Position numbers and translations under genes: made by a program. DNA of 64,000 nt, taken from NCBI GenBank assembly GCA_003991915.1, contig RQTK01001020.1:86103-150102 (forward strand), read 5' to 3'. Under the pieces are notes generated by a model. The model saw only the letters and a program-made list of their open reading frames with translations. It made no database searches and was not told where the DNA came from. This document shows, piece after piece, positions 11,864-22,539 of the stretch. The first letter of the stretch is position 1. The number at the start of each line of letters is the position of its first letter. Origin of the DNA: Elysia chlorotica. Lineage: Eukaryota > Mollusca > Gastropoda > Plakobranchidae.

Positions 11864-12475
11864 GAGAAGAGATGCTTCATGTGAGGATGGTGAATGTTAG
11901 TGCGATTTCCTCGCTTTGAACTCTGTGGACTGTTACAATTGAAAATTGACCCTTGGATGGAAATGAAATTTTAAATGATGGCTCAATGTAATTACATGTA
12001 TTTAGGTTAGATTTTTTTAGGCTGTATTTGGGGGGGGGGGGGGGGGTGCTTAGGTGGTGTTTTTTTTTTTGGGGTTCATAATGGGGTTTTTTTTTTTCTT
12101 GCATAGATACATGTACTAAGATAGAATTTAAATCAAGATTTTAATGGCACTTTGATCTTGCTAAATGTTAGGAATTTATATTTAGATCATCAGATTGGCA
12201 GTGTCACTGCTACTCTTATGGGATTTTGACATTTTTAACCAATTTTCATGAGGAGCATATTACGTGGTACAAATTTTGTACCTTGAATCTTAATATCAAT
12301 GCCATATATCTATGTGGCTTTCCCACTACTGGCAATGGTAAAATAAATCAAAGTGATGGCTGAAGTCACAGTCGACAGTTTCACAGCTTTACTTGTTTGG
12401 GAGGAAGTACACGTTTGTGTATTTGATACACTTATTAAGTATTTAATGAACTTTCTAAACTAAGTACACAAGACA

Positions 12476-12515
12476 GCTACCGTGCTAATGTGCTGTAAAA
12501 ACAAATTCACTCACG
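12476..12515 (+). repeat. Short dispersed repeat with CTGTAAAAACAAA core
   Basis: TACCGTGCTAATGTGCTGTAAAAA followed by CA-rich sequence. Better copies are at 13,486-13,523 (CCGTGCTGACATGCCGTAAA) and 53,036-53,085 (CCGTACTGACGTGCCGTAAA). It looks like the 3' end of a small interspersed element. Confidence 0.6.
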
Positions 12516-13485
12516 CAGTGAGACAGCATTGAGCAAGATGATAAGCTACGTTTTATTTCTCTTTTGCTTTAATTAAATGTCATACATACTGCATTTAAAA
12601 TTTTAAAGTGCTTTTTTTTTTTTGGAGGAATATAATACAATGTTAAGCGCTTGTGACAGGAATAGCAATTCGAGTTTCCAGGAAAACATGACAGGTTTTT
12701 AGTGAATGACAAGGTTGTTGGGTTGGTTGTTTGTTTTGTTTTTTGACACAGATATGAGCTTACCTTTAACCAAATATTGCTGGACTGCCTTATTTGTCTT
12801 GAAGAAAATTCTCAACATAAATACACACACAATCCATGTATATATTACATGTACATATACATATTATATATGTATAAGTATGTCGAACAACTGAAAATCA
12901 TCCAAATACCCAATATGCTCAGTCATAATTAAATTTAAAACAGTAATGCCAACTCTGACCAGACCACTCTATGTTGATTATCTCCCTTTTTGTTTGTTTC
13001 TGTTTTGCTTTTGATTTATGCAATCCAATGCTTGATGTGTTCAGCCATAATTTTCATATTCCTGATCTTAGACTGTGTCTTCTATATTCATGTACGCTCA
13101 TTAGACATTATTTTTTCATTATTATTATTATTATTATTAAATGTTATTGTTCTTTGAATTATTATACATGTACTGTAGTAATAATTTTTATACGGACTGT
13201 TATAACTTATTTTTAATATCAGCTGCATTAATGATATTATTGTCATCATATTGACATCATTTGTGAATCGGGTTTGCACTCTGTCCAAAAATTAAACAAA
13301 ATCTGCTGAAAACTATAGTTTGTCTTTGCAAATTCCGCAGTGACCGAACTGCTTTGGCAGATATAAAAGCAGGCACTACACCAGCCTGCTTTTACAGAAA
13401 GACGGAATGTATTTATACCTTCATTGTAAAATTTCCATTCTGATCCTTGCAATCTCTTATTCTTAAGCTCATCCAATATAGCCAT

Positions 13486-13523
13486 TACCGTGCTGACATG
13501 CCGTAAAAAACAAACAAACTCTT
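13486..13523 (+). repeat. Short dispersed repeat with CCGTAAAAAACAAAC core
   Basis: Second copy of the family noted at 12,476. It ends in AAACAAACAAACT, a typical short-repeat tail. Confidence 0.6.
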
Positions 13524-15654
13524 AAGCTCATCACTGTATAGTGTATAATTGATTTTATGATACACCTGAACATTTAATGGAGTATAAATGTGTTGATGTA
13601 TCCTCGAAAAACTTGTATGTCTGTATATAGGCATGTAGGGTGATTGTACTGTCTCTTGTAAAAAAGTTGTATGTTTACGTACAGTGTTTGTGAATCTGTA
13701 TGTATATAGGCATGAGGGTGATCAATGTGTTTGCTTGTATGTTTATGTACAGTGTTGTAATACTGTGGTTCATTGCAGTGTCTGTATCTGTCAAATATAG
13801 AGTTTAAGGGTGAGCGTAGTGCTTGAATCTATATAATTATATTGTAGGGAAGCATAGTTTTGGGAGAAGGGGAGAGGAGTAGCTAGATATTGAACGCGAT
13901 GCAATTGAAGTTCATCATCAGAGAGTTCTACATTCTACCAAATGACTAAACTAACAGGTTATTCAAAATTTCCTTTTAGAAGGCCATTCATATTAATTTG
14001 TTTAAAACTGAGTAAGCCCTGTCGTATAGCTTGGGAAGGCACAGGAATAAACTACAACAAATGAACCATTTTCTCACTTTATTTTTATACTGCCCATGAA
14101 GAGTAGTATGATATACTATGATACTTTTGCTGAAAGTTATACTGTAGAATTTTGTCTTGAATAAGTTAAACAAATAAGAACGCTGACTCAGCGACTTCCT
14201 TCATTGTCGATGTGTACTGAGAATGTGTCACTTAAAATTTTCCGTGAATTATTTACAAATTACATGTATACTATAGGCAGAAATGATCTTTCTAAAATTG
14301 GGGATGAATTTAAAAAGAATGTTAATTGTGAAGTAATGAGAAATCAAAAGGTGTGTGTCTATGGAAACCTTGCTTGATTAGAGTTTCATTGAACCAAGTG
14401 AGAGGGTTGTGTGTTAGAATTATGTATGAGGAACATACATATTGTGTATGGAAGTAAATGTATGTAAACTGTACATATTATATGAAATATGCATAATGCC
14501 CCTGTTTCTCTGTCTGTCAATTCTTTAGGTCCCTCTCTATCTCTCTCTTCACTTCTCTTATCTAAACAAGTGCAATAATTTTTTTTCCTTGTGACTCTTT
14601 GGAACAGAGAAATAGAGTCTAAAGAGAGAGAGAGAGATTGCTATTTGCAAGTTAGTGTATGTTTCTAATTAGTGTAAAGCCAAGTCACTGGTGAGATGAA
14701 GGTAAATTTAAGAATGCTTAGTTGTTTTTTAGTATCTGGCATGATATTGATGTAATCCTCCTTACCCTTTCAAATTTTTAGTCAAAGTTATATTTTTACT
14801 GTATTATTTTATGAATACGCTGAAATTGAAGCAAACATGTTTTGTAAAGAAAATTATCTGCTTTCCCTTCTAACATTGACTTAAGTCTTCTAGACTGCTC
14901 TAGTTCTGAATTGCTTCCCTTTGGTTCAATATTCGCCCCATAGTATACTAGAATTAGTATGGACTGGAACAAAAATGTAACTTGTACATGTATTCTTATG
15001 CTTAAATATATTTTGCAAGTCTGGCAGGAAAAATGTAATCAATTTGTGCACCTAGTTTGAAATTAGGCTTCAAGTTTAAATACAGAAGGATCAGTGAAGC
15101 TTGCTGAAAGTTCAATAACAATACGGTAATCTTATTTTAACTTAGCTGTTGTATCTTGAAGTTGAAGCACTAAGTAAAACTAATAAAACTTTTTGTTCAG
15201 GGCCTCATTTAAAATGAGAAAATGTAGTTTTTCTAGTAACAAGCTGTCTGATGACTCCTGAATTTAAGTAATTAAGTCGTGAAGATGTGCATACCTCCTG
15301 GATTAGAAGGAATATAAAAAAAAATCGAAAGTTTAAGAGTTTTGTGCCAACTTTTAATTGGTATGTGCCATACCATGATCCTCAAAAAACTGCTGTTTGC
15401 CAGTGAAGTCTTCAAGTTATTGCTCGTTTAAAGTCAATGTCTAAAATAGGATTCCATCCTCCATTTGCATTTCGTTGTTTTCATTGTAACTTGGGGCCTA
15501 AACCACAAGCTGAGAGAGAGAGAGAGATAGATATAACTTTAGTAATTATTATTGTAATTAAAACCTTTGAAATAAAATTATGAATAATAATTTTGTGTAT
15601 GTCTTCTTTTCAAGCTTTGTTACAAATATTACATATGACATATATAAACAAAAG

Positions 15655-15840
15655 AGGAAACCCCAACAGTGTCATGGTTTTGGGGGCACCTGGGCGGTTT
15701 GGTTGCCCCAACCAGTGGTGGAAAAAATTTGTAGCCCAGGGCAGGAGTCGAACCTACAACAAGACCATGAACACTGCGGGATGAAACCTCAAACTTTTAA
15801 AGAAAAGGAGATTTTAACATTCCACCTGAACCTCTAAAGC
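15655..15840 (-). ncRNA. Structured tRNA-like element, left copy
   Basis: On the - strand this forms an outer stem (CAGTGTTCATGGT, 15,764-15,776, with ACCATGACACTG, 15,667-15,678) around a perfect T-arm-like hairpin whose loop lies in a B-box-like GGTTCGACTCC (15,744-15,754). It then has CCTGGGC/GCCCAGG and GGTTG-GGG-CAACC stems. The second copy (57,005-57,190) keeps the fold; its T-arm has CCTAC where this one has CCTGC, so pairing is kept. A T6 run follows the B-box hairpin, so a Pol III transcript would stop before the outer stem closes. It is not a standard tRNA, since no matching 5' acceptor precedes it. Function unknown; it could be a SINE or an intronic RNA. Confidence 0.5.
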
Positions 15841-15876
15841 AAAAGGGGCTACAAATGTGCATGCAGTATACTACGA

Positions 15877-15953
15877 AGCTATCAGTACGAGGAATTCCAA
15901 AAGAGGGTTTGTCATCAAGGACAATGCTCAGGTGGGAAATTCATCATCTAGCT
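15877..15953 (-). ncRNA. Box C/D snoRNA, family A, copy 1 (18S guide)
   Basis: Terminal stem AGCTA/TAGCT, box C ATGATGA (15,941-15,947), box C' TTGATGA, box D CTGA (15,882-15,885). The guide GGAATTCCTCGTA abuts box D and is complementary to ACGAGGAATTCC, which I recall from the 3' part of 18S rRNA. By the box D plus five rule the methylated base would be the A of ACGAGG. That may correspond to human 18S Am1678 (SNORD82), an assignment from memory. A CTGA after TTTCCCAC can serve as box D'. Confidence 0.85.
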
Positions 15954-16206
15954 TCCAAATAACTTATACAAACAATATGCCAATAATAAGAAATGGAGTA
16001 CACGTTATCTCTTTGTTTTGCTTGAAGCTCAAGCTCTTGGGGTGGGGAATATAAAAGACTACATACCAAGTCTTTATCAAAGTTATGAAAATGAAAAAAC
16101 CTTGCATCAGACAAGTTATCCCGTGATTTGAAGCAGGCCCCTCTTTAAAAATCTAACATGTCACCCAGTTTACAATATATTATGAACTTTGTCAAACCCT
16201 AGTAAT

Positions 16207-16303
16207 GGCTCAGACATCCAAGGAAGGACAAGGGGCCATCTTCAGAACAAGAGCAGTTCTTCTGGTGGAAACCGCGAATGTTGGAATAGACTTCATCATA
16301 GCC
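16207..16303 (-). ncRNA. U14 snoRNA (SNORD14), copy 1
   Basis: A 97-nt RNA on the - strand: GGC stem, box C ATGATGA (16,293-16,299), the hallmark 18S-complementary segment CATTCGCGGTTTCCACCAGA, the second 18S-pairing segment CCTTGGATG, box D CTGA (16,210-16,213) and GCC closing the stem. U14 is needed for early 18S processing and also guides 18S methylation. It carries a single-base change in the spacer (TCTATTCC for TCCATTCC). It is the distal member of a tandem triplet with a spacing of about 515 bases, each followed by a SINE-like fragment. Confidence 0.95.
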
Positions 16304-16384
16304 GTTTTTCTCGTGACAAGTAAGGAACTTAATGTTACACTTTCACCTCAGTATATGGGACAAACATTTAACTGTTAATCCATA

Positions 16385-16510
16385 CTGCAGTGTAAGTACC
16401 CATACCCAGGCTCGTGTGTGGCAGCACAATATTGCCAAGACATCTTGGAGCTTATCCACAATGTAGCCTATATAGTACTTATGATGGACATTAACCAACT
16501 CAACTTGCAG
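16385..16510 (+). repeat. SINE-like repeat between U14 copies 1 and 2
   Basis: Reads TGTGTGGCAGCAC, CTTGGAGCTTATCCACAATG, GATGGACATTAACCAACTC. It belongs to the family at 3,948-4,036 and is duplicated together with U14 (copy at 16,915-17,035, inverted copy at 56,215-56,345). Confidence 0.65.
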
Positions 16511-16731
16511 GGCAGTTTGAAAAATAAGACTAGACCACATCTGAAATATTAGAAAACAATCAAAACAGAACACTCAGTTTTTACTACATTTAAAATGTTT
16601 TGTCACTGTTAAAATGGGACACAGAGAAACATTAACTGCCCACCATACTATATATGGTATATTAGTCAAATTTGACTCCCCTAAAAAAGAAGACTTGAAT
16701 GCATTAATTTATTTATACTACGACTCATAGT

Positions 16732-16828
16732 GGCTCAGACATCCAAGGAAGGACAAGGGGCCATCTTCAGAACAAGAGCAGTTCTTCTGGTGGAAACCGC
16801 GAATGTTGGAATGGACTTCATCATAGCC
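16732..16828 (-). ncRNA. U14 snoRNA (SNORD14), copy 2
   Basis: Same 97-nt organisation as copy 1 with all boxes and both 18S-complementary segments intact. The flank CGACTCATAGT is shared with copies 3 and 5, showing that the repeat unit is larger than the snoRNA. Confidence 0.95.
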
Positions 16829-16914
16829 AATTATCTCATGACAAATCAGGACCTTAGTGTTACATTTCCACTCAGAATATGGGCTTAACATTTAACTGCT
16901 AATCTCTACTGCAG

Positions 16915-17035
16915 TGTAACTTACCCATACCCAGTCTTGTGTGTGGCAGCACATAAAATTGTCAGATGTCTTGGGGCCTATCCACAATACAGCCTATATA
17001 ATGCTCATGTTGGATGTTAAACCAACTTAACTTGT
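16915..17035 (+). repeat. SINE-like repeat between U14 copies 2 and 3
   Basis: TGTGTGGCAGCACATAAAAT, CTTGGGGCCTATCCACAATA, ATGTTGGATGTTAAACCAAC. Same family and position relative to U14 as 16,385-16,510. Confidence 0.65.
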
Positions 17036-17236
17036 GGGGCGATAGTAAAGACTAGATCACATCTGAAAACAGAATTGAAACAGAACATACAGATGTTACT
17101 ACATTTAAAATGTTTTGTCACTCATAAAATTCACTGCCTACCATACAATGTACATGGTATAATAGCAGATTTGATTCCTCTTTGAAATAAGTAGACTCAA
17201 ATTAATGCATCATTTATTCATCCTACGACTCACAGT

Positions 17237-17333
17237 GGCTCAGACATCCAAGGAAGGACAAGGGGCCATCTTCAGAACAAGAGCAGTTCTTCTGGTGGAA
17301 ACCGCGAATGTTGGAATGGACTTCATCATCGCC
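17237..17333 (-). ncRNA. U14 snoRNA (SNORD14), copy 3
   Basis: Intact 97-nt U14 with terminal GGC/GCC stem; box C reads GATGATGA with the stem. First U14 after the H/ACA RNA at 17,661 in the direction of transcription. Confidence 0.95.
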
Positions 17334-17660
17334 AATATGTGCCTTAGGATTATCATGTGCAGATGTTTATTTAGGATAAGTCATCATATGAAGACCACGG
17401 ATTGTACCACACCTTTCAGAATAAATTATATTGACATATTTAATAACTTAAAGCCCAATGTAGGTGAAATTTGATGGATACGAGGGGGAAAAGGGAAATT
17501 TAAACAAAATTTTGAGTTATAAATGGTGCATTTTATAATAATTATGTAAAAATTAATCTCGATCCTAAAAGGACTAAGAAACTAACTTTTTGTTTCTTCT
17601 TTAAACTGACATTTCTTCACTCAAATATTAGCCGCAACCAGGTAACTAACTTTATTGTAC

Positions 17661-17793
17661 ATTTGTAGGCAGGCCATGAATCAGATCAACCATGGTTCCA
17701 TTGACTGGGATTAAACCTGCCACTCTATGTATCCTCCACTGATTTAAAGGCTCATCATCGCTCTGAAAGCTCTGGCCCGATGCCCGGGAGGAT
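17661..17793 (-). ncRNA. Box H/ACA snoRNA, family B, copy 1
   Basis: A 133-nt RNA with two perfect basal stems: ATCCTCC/GGAGGAT for the 5' hairpin and GGCAGG/CCTGCC for the 3' hairpin, followed by TACA with ACA three bases from the 3' end. The hinge reads ATACATAGAG, close to but not exactly ANANNA (ACATAG). H/ACA RNAs guide pseudouridylation of rRNA or snRNA with dyskerin/NOP10/NHP2/GAR1. I cannot name the human counterpart or target. Other copies are at 30,166 (-) and 55,387 (+). Confidence 0.85.
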
Positions 17794-18408
17794 TGGTCAA
17801 GCGTTACGTGTTAAATCCAAACTGGTCAATGATGGGGAATATTCTATACCCCTCATTCTTTCAGACATACATCATGTAGTGTAAACCGCAATGAATGCTA
17901 CAAGCGTTGGATACAAAAAGAAAATTTAACAACTATGTAGTCTTAAAAAATCAGCTGGTGTAAACTGGAGAAGGCAGCGTCTACAGAATAGACCAGACCT
18001 GGGGACAGCTAAAAGTGCAAGGTGTTCTAAATCCAGACACGGTAAATCAAAAGGAGATTCATATTTTACAGTAGACTAGTAATGGTGGCCTGTGTGTTTA
18101 CTGAACAGTCACTCATATAATTAGAGTTCTTCCGATACTTAATAGCAAACATGAAAAAATATTGCAGACCCAGGAATCTCACTGTTCCTGTAAACACTGG
18201 GTAATACAGAAACAAGAACAATTGAGGCAACGAGGATGAGTCAGGCGCAAGTTGCTACAAGTTTTGAACTAGAGTACACTAAAAACACAAAGAAGAAATC
18301 CCCGGTTCTAGAAATTATTTATGTTCCTCATTCCTCTATTAATAATGTAACTATATAGTGCCAGCCATATTCACCCTGGCTACTTGCTAAAACAAAATTT
18401 TTTTAAAC

Positions 18409-18490
18409 GACTATCAGAATAAAGTGGAACGGTTGATGGTCTAATCACATTATTTCATGTGGTAGAATCAATTTATTCATCATGTGAGTC
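18409..18490 (-). ncRNA. SNORD47-like box C/D snoRNA, copy 1
   Basis: Terminal stem GACT/AGTC, box C ATGATGA (18,477-18,483), guide region with ATTGATTCTACCACATGAAA and ACCGTTCCA before box D CTGA (18,414-18,417). Human SNORD47, as I recall it, has TAATGATTCTGCCAAATGAA and AACCGTTCCATTTTGATTCTGA, so both guide halves match. SNORD47 directs 28S Cm3866 methylation in human and lies in a GAS5 intron. The second copy at 30,758 has a longer terminal stem. Confidence 0.88.
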
Positions 18491-18981
18491 TTAAAACTGA
18501 AACGCCTACCCAATACTTGGAAAGAAAGGAAAAAGATTGGGTCACAAGCTGTAAAATGCGGGCAAAATTTATTTTGGTATCAACCATTTAAGGAAAATTA
18601 TGCCTAACATATAAGCATTTATTATTGAGAAATTAAGTTTGAAATCATGAGAACTAGCAGGAAAGACATTTTTCCCTAGCTATTAAAAAATTAGAAAAAA
18701 AAGATTCAACTCATCTGATTAAACTCCTAAGCTGGCGGCACAACTGACATATGTTTAATTGTCTTTATGAATAAATTGACACATTTTAATTTAACCCCTG
18801 ATCTAACAAATGAATGTAAAAATGGCAGATCCTGAAGATAGTTAGCACCTGCATCAGGTGGGTTAAGAAACTTTCCAAATTTCAACTCTACAGATAAACA
18901 ACTACAGAACTATCACTTAAGGGAATTCTACCATAAATCAGACTAAGGTTGAAGTGAATTGTGTTTAATAAAACAAAAATA
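18491..18981 (-). other. Spacer between SNORD47-like and SNORD24-like RNAs
   Basis: AT-rich, no reading frame or RNA fold supported. Presumed intron/exon sequence of the host transcript. Confidence 0.4.
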
Positions 18982-19064
18982 GGCAAAGCTCAGAGATCTA
19001 GGTGGTAGAATTTTTTTGCATCAGCAACTTCAGATAGCAAATATTAGATCATCACTGCTCTGCC
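18982..19064 (-). ncRNA. SNORD24 (U24)-like box C/D snoRNA, copy 1
   Basis: Terminal stem GGCAGAGC/GCTTTGCC (one G-U), box C GTGATGA (19,049-19,055), box D' CTGA after AATATTTGCTAT, box D CTGA (18,990-18,993) after CTACCACCTAGATCT. Human U24 carries ATTTGCTATCTGA and CCACCAAGATC before its boxes. Applying the plus-five rule to 28S GATCTTGGTGGTAGTAGCAA gives two cytosines 14 bases apart, equal to the spacing of human Cm2338 and Cm2352, the known U24 targets. One guide base differs (T for A). Confidence 0.9.
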
Positions 19065-19494
19065 AAGAAAAGAAAAAAATGTTCCTTCCAAACATTGAAA
19101 GCTTACCGTTCTATAGTGCTCCACTTCTGGATAACAGACCCAAATCTGAGCTGGAAGATAAGAGAAAAAAAAAAGCTAAATATGTGACATCCTGATGTTT
19201 TGCACCGTAATTTAATAGAATTGGGGCACAACTAAATGGAATTTGAAAGTTGTAAATGATTTTTTTTTAAAGTATGACAGTAATTGAGACATTTAGAAAG
19301 CTCTTAACCATCAGATTAGTCAAAATCAATCAACGGCACTGTGTTCTCATGACAGTAGGATAAATCATCATGTCCACAAGAGCTAAAAAAATATTTTGGT
19401 GACATAGCTAGGCATAATAATCTAGTACAGGTCAAAAAATCCTATCAAACCAAGAAAATGAAAGCAAATTATATATGCGGTCTAATTTTCAACG

Positions 19495-19942
19495 ATGATA
19501 AAAGGTCGAGTAAAGTTGGTAAGATTTAAAAGCCTAAATTGTAATTTTCCATCATACATATCAGACCTCACTCCATACACACCCTCTAGAGCACTAAGAT
19601 CAAGCAGCTCTAATTTATTAAGCACATCGAGAGTGAAACTTAAATCTTATGGTGAGAGAGCATTTTCCTTCATTGGCCCAAAAGTTTGGAATTCCCTTCC
19701 TAGTGACATCAGGGAAATAAAATTAGACCAGTTTAAAAGTAAACTCAAGACATCTTTTTACAAGACATTTTCAATCCTAGTCACCAGTGTAGATGTGGTT
19801 AAGTTCTGTTTCTATTGTGCATTTTGCTTATGTTGTATTAGTTGTATATAAGTGGATGAATGTATTAACATTGTAAGGCGCCTAGGGCCCACATTGTGGG
19901 GAGTGGGCGCCCTATAAATGCCATTATTATTATTATTATTAA
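19495..19942 (+). mobile_element. 5'-truncated non-LTR retrotransposon (CR1/L2/jockey-type LINE) 3' end
   Basis: A 119-codon frame (19,495-19,851) reads YISDLTPYTPSRALRSSSSN, then LKSYGERAFSFIGPKVWNSL and PSDIREIKLDQFKSKLKTSF. This is the characteristic C-terminal tail following the reverse transcriptase domain of CR1/L2/jockey-like LINEs. It is followed by a 3' end with GCGCCTAGGGCCC, TGGGGAGTGGGCGCCCTATA and an ATT-triplet tail (19,921-19,942), the usual end of this LINE group. Only the 3' end is present. A shorter inverted copy is at 54,270-54,435. Confidence 0.88.
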
Positions 19943-20217
19943 GATTTCCAACATCACGATTTAGGCTATATTGTAGACAAGCCGCAAGACTGACGTCTTA
20001 ATTTTATGTTCCGCCACACACGAAGCGGAGGGACAACATGACTCTCGTCTCAGCCGATCACAACTATTGCAAGGGACGAAATGGGACAAACAAATCTGCA
20101 GATCTGGATATCAACGCTCTTTCACATTTGAGCCAGTTTGCCACCCCCACCCCTACTTAGAGCACCAAGAAAGTAATTACGCGTTCAGTACTGGTTGCTG
20201 GTTGATTCAATAAAAAA

Positions 20218-20290
20218 AAGCCAGATCAGATAGGGGCGAAAATATCTCATTCACAAAGAATGCTATGAATTCAATCATCACACATGGCTT
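20218..20290 (-). ncRNA. SNORD80-like box C/D snoRNA, copy 1
   Basis: Terminal stem AAGCCA/TGGCTT, box C GTGATGA (20,275-20,281), C'-like GTGAATGA, box D CTGA (20,226-20,229) preceded by TATTTTCGCCCCTAT. The guide is complementary to ATAGGGGCGAAA of 28S rRNA; human SNORD80 has TTTCGCTCCTATCTGA. The predicted methylated base is the second G of ATAGG, matching human Gm1612 guided by SNORD80. SNORD80 lies beside SNORD47 in human GAS5. Confidence 0.87.
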
Positions 20291-20507
20291 CTCAAAAAGT
20301 AATTTTGAAAATCTAATAATCAAAGTACTTACAATTCAGTACCTGTGCTTGGTGACATTTTATTATCAGTGGCAATTAAAACCTGAGGAGGAAAATACAA
20401 TGAACTTGTGATGTGTAGTTAATAAAAAAAACAAGCCCAACAAAGACAACCATTATAATGACTCAGCACATCAGCCTCAAAGTAAAGATCAAGCAGCTCA
20501 AGCAACC

Positions 20508-20559
20508 GCCCTAGAGTCCCAAAGTGTCAGCAAAACGCCTCCACTTATTGCTCTAGGGC
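20508..20559 (-). other. Strong hairpin in the snoRNA array
   Basis: CCCTAGAG/CTCTAGGG (8 bp) closes a symmetrical internal loop and an inner AAGTG/CACTT stem, reminiscent of a single H/ACA hairpin. No ACA or H box follows at the right distance on either strand. A box-C-like ATGATGA lies nearby (about 20,597-20,606) without a matching box D and stem. Nature unknown. Confidence 0.4.
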
Positions 20560-21185
20560 ATATGCAATGAGAGTCAGTTGACACGCATGAGGTTATCATC
20601 ATGTTGCTACGGAGTCAGTTTTATGTTTAATCATAATTATAGTCACATTTTTTCTAGCGTTAATTCCCACAATCAATTTTGGTACAAGTTTCAGAACAAA
20701 CTATAATGGCAAGCTTTTTTAGACGTGGATTTGCGCCAGTTAAATGTCAATCAAGGCTTATTTATACATATCCCACATTAAAAAAATTTGAAATGTGAAT
20801 GTGTATGATCAAATCAGAGCAAACAATCAACATAATTTTTCAGAGAGATTCCCATTGTTTGAAACAATCATCACTTTTGACCAGACACATGCCAAACAAC
20901 TGAAAAGCAACAAGACTTCTAAAAATGTTAAATAGCTGCCAACTTTTGAAAAGGCAAATACATGTATTTAGAAAAACCGTCACCGCAAACGTTAAAAACT
21001 AGAATGGAACCAGAAAACTACCATCCCAGATGAACCGGGCATAATGGCTGAAGTACATATACACACTGGTTGGTAGCTATTGGAGGTTTCAAAAGATACA
21101 AACTATTGAAAAATGTATGGAACGTGCCTGTGAACAATAGTGAATTGTGTAGAACTAAATTATACCAGAAAAGAAAATTAACACA

Positions 21186-21262
21186 GGCTGTCAGTAACGA
21201 GGAATTCCAGAAAAACATTTCATCAAAGAGCAAGTCTCTGGTGGGAAATTCATCATTCAGCC
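21186..21262 (-). ncRNA. Box C/D snoRNA, family B, copy 1 (18S guide, shifted by one base)
   Basis: Terminal stem GGCTG/CAGCC, box C ATGATGA (21,250-21,256), C' TTGATGA, box D CTGA (21,191-21,194). The guide GGAATTCCTCGTTA pairs with the same 18S segment as family A but has one extra T before box D. The plus-five rule therefore points to the G just 5' of family A's target A. Two more copies lie at 23,365 and 26,968. Confidence 0.85.
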
Positions 21263-21555
21263 CGAATTAATTTCAAGAACATTTCTTTAGGATTGGGCAA
21301 ATACTTTGGCGTGTAAAAATTATAAATACACAAATAAATAGGGTGGTATGCTTTGTAGCTTTGTAACTTAGACCAAAAGAAAGATATTTTCAAATTGTGT
21401 GGGAATGGTATTGAAATTTAAATTGGAACTCTTACTTAAGATTTATATTTTGATAAAGGTTTCAATGGCAACAGAATAATTTCTTAAGCATGCTTCATAC
21501 TACTTAAATTACATTACTTAACTAATTACAAAAACAAAATTATAGTTGATCAAAC

Positions 21556-21636
21556 AAAGCTATCAGTACGAGGAATTCCAAAAGAGGGTTTGTCATCAAG
21601 GGCAATGCTCAGATGGGAAATTCATCATCTAGCTTT
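21556..21636 (-). ncRNA. Box C/D snoRNA, family A, copy 2
   Basis: Stem AAAGCTA/TAGCTTT, box C ATGATGA, C' TTGATGA, box D CTGA after GGAATTCCTCGTA. It differs from copy 1 by two bases in the D'-C' region. Downstream sequence up to 22,340 is duplicated at 25,340-25,930. Confidence 0.85.
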
Positions 21637-21639
21637 TAT

Positions 21640-22230
21640 AGCAGGGTGGAGTAGGATACACATGTGCTCCTCTAAAATTACACAACTGTATACTATAATT
21701 CCTGGACAAAGGCATGGTGACGGTACTGATTTAACAGTCCACAAATATCTAACACTTAAAATGTAGATCTACATCTGGAGTTCTAAATTAGAATAGGGAT
21801 GATCTGTCCCAAATGGGGAAAAAATGCGACAAAGATCTTAGGTTTGTGAGAGGAAAGTTTAAACAGAAATGTCAAATGTTACATGCCACGCTTTAATTTT
21901 GTGAATAAGGTAACAAAATTGATTTGGGTTTTCAAATATACTTTGATACATAAAGCAAAAATAGCTAGATAAATGTGCATTGTATTTGAGTTTTATGCCA
22001 ATGAGATTTTTTGCGATTAACATGTGACATGCCACACCAGACTTCCAGGTCATCACAAAATTGGTAACGCTTTATGTTCCCAACCTAACAAAATATTCAC
22101 TGATGTTAAGAAGGCGTTAATCAATTTAAGCATTTCTAAAATTTAAACATCATGGCATATTGACCTTTGCTCAAATTCCCAGATTGAATACTAAAAAAAA
22201 GGATGCTTGAGAGAAAAAATGGTAATGCCT
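21640..22230 (-). repeat. Duplicated spacer (partner 25,350-25,835)
   Basis: Carries GCAGGGTGGAGTAGGATACA, ACAAAATTGATTTGGGTTTT, GACATGCCACACCAGACTTC and TCATGGCATATTGACCTTTG, all present in the same order at 25,350-25,835. A GTGATGA motif (about 22,050) sits inside a well-conserved part but lacks a matching box D and stem, so I do not call a snoRNA. Confidence 0.75.
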
Positions 22231-22237
22231 CAAAAAA

Positions 22238-22307
22238 ACTTCCTTCAGAGAAGATAGATAATCATTGCATTCATCTGTCCCTATCTTATTTATCATCATC
22301 AGGAAGT
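22238..22307 (-). ncRNA. Box C/D snoRNA, family D, copy 1 (28S guide predicted)
   Basis: Terminal stem ACTTCCT/AGGAAGT, box C ATGATGA within TGATGATGAT (22,293-22,300), C'-like AATGATT, box D CTGA (22,245-22,248). The segment AAGATAGGGACAG before a degenerate D' box is complementary to CTGTCCCTATCT, which I recall as part of 28S rRNA. I cannot assign a human name. Confidence 0.8.
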
Positions 22308-22539
22308 ATGTATGTGATTACTTTTCAAATAAAAATCTTTGAACGTCACAAAGGATAAGAGTTGAGTTTATTGCTTAATATCCACAATCAGTTATATTGC
22401 TGTCACAGTGTCAGGCCCCAAGGCTTAAATGACAATTTTGTGACAAACCATCCTGACATTGATCTAACCAGCGGGATATGTTAATCCCATTTTAAAATTT
22501 TGAATGATCGCAAGTTTCGAGCAATAGACACCTATAGCA

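Larger units (their letters stand above)
11864..15576 (+). other. RasGAP 3' UTR and intergenic sequence
   Basis: AT-rich and non-coding on both strands. AATAAA hexamers occur at 12,342, 14,045 and 15,571, so the mRNA may end at any of these. It contains a poly-G run (12,029-12,047), an ATT array near 13,120-13,138, repeated words around 13,600-13,800 (TGTATATAGGCATG) and two CGTGCCGTAAAAA-type repeat fragments. The - strand snoRNA unit converges on this end. Confidence 0.55.

Noticed and set aside
15640..15850. A tRNA gene at the B-box-like hairpin
   Set aside because: No 5' acceptor strand, D arm or anticodon arm precedes the T arm; the complementary acceptor-like sequence lies downstream.
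21960..22075. A further C/D snoRNA at the conserved GTGATGA near 22,050 and 25,645
   Set aside because: No box D with a matching terminal stem within 150 bases; similarity of the two copies is explained by the spacer duplication.
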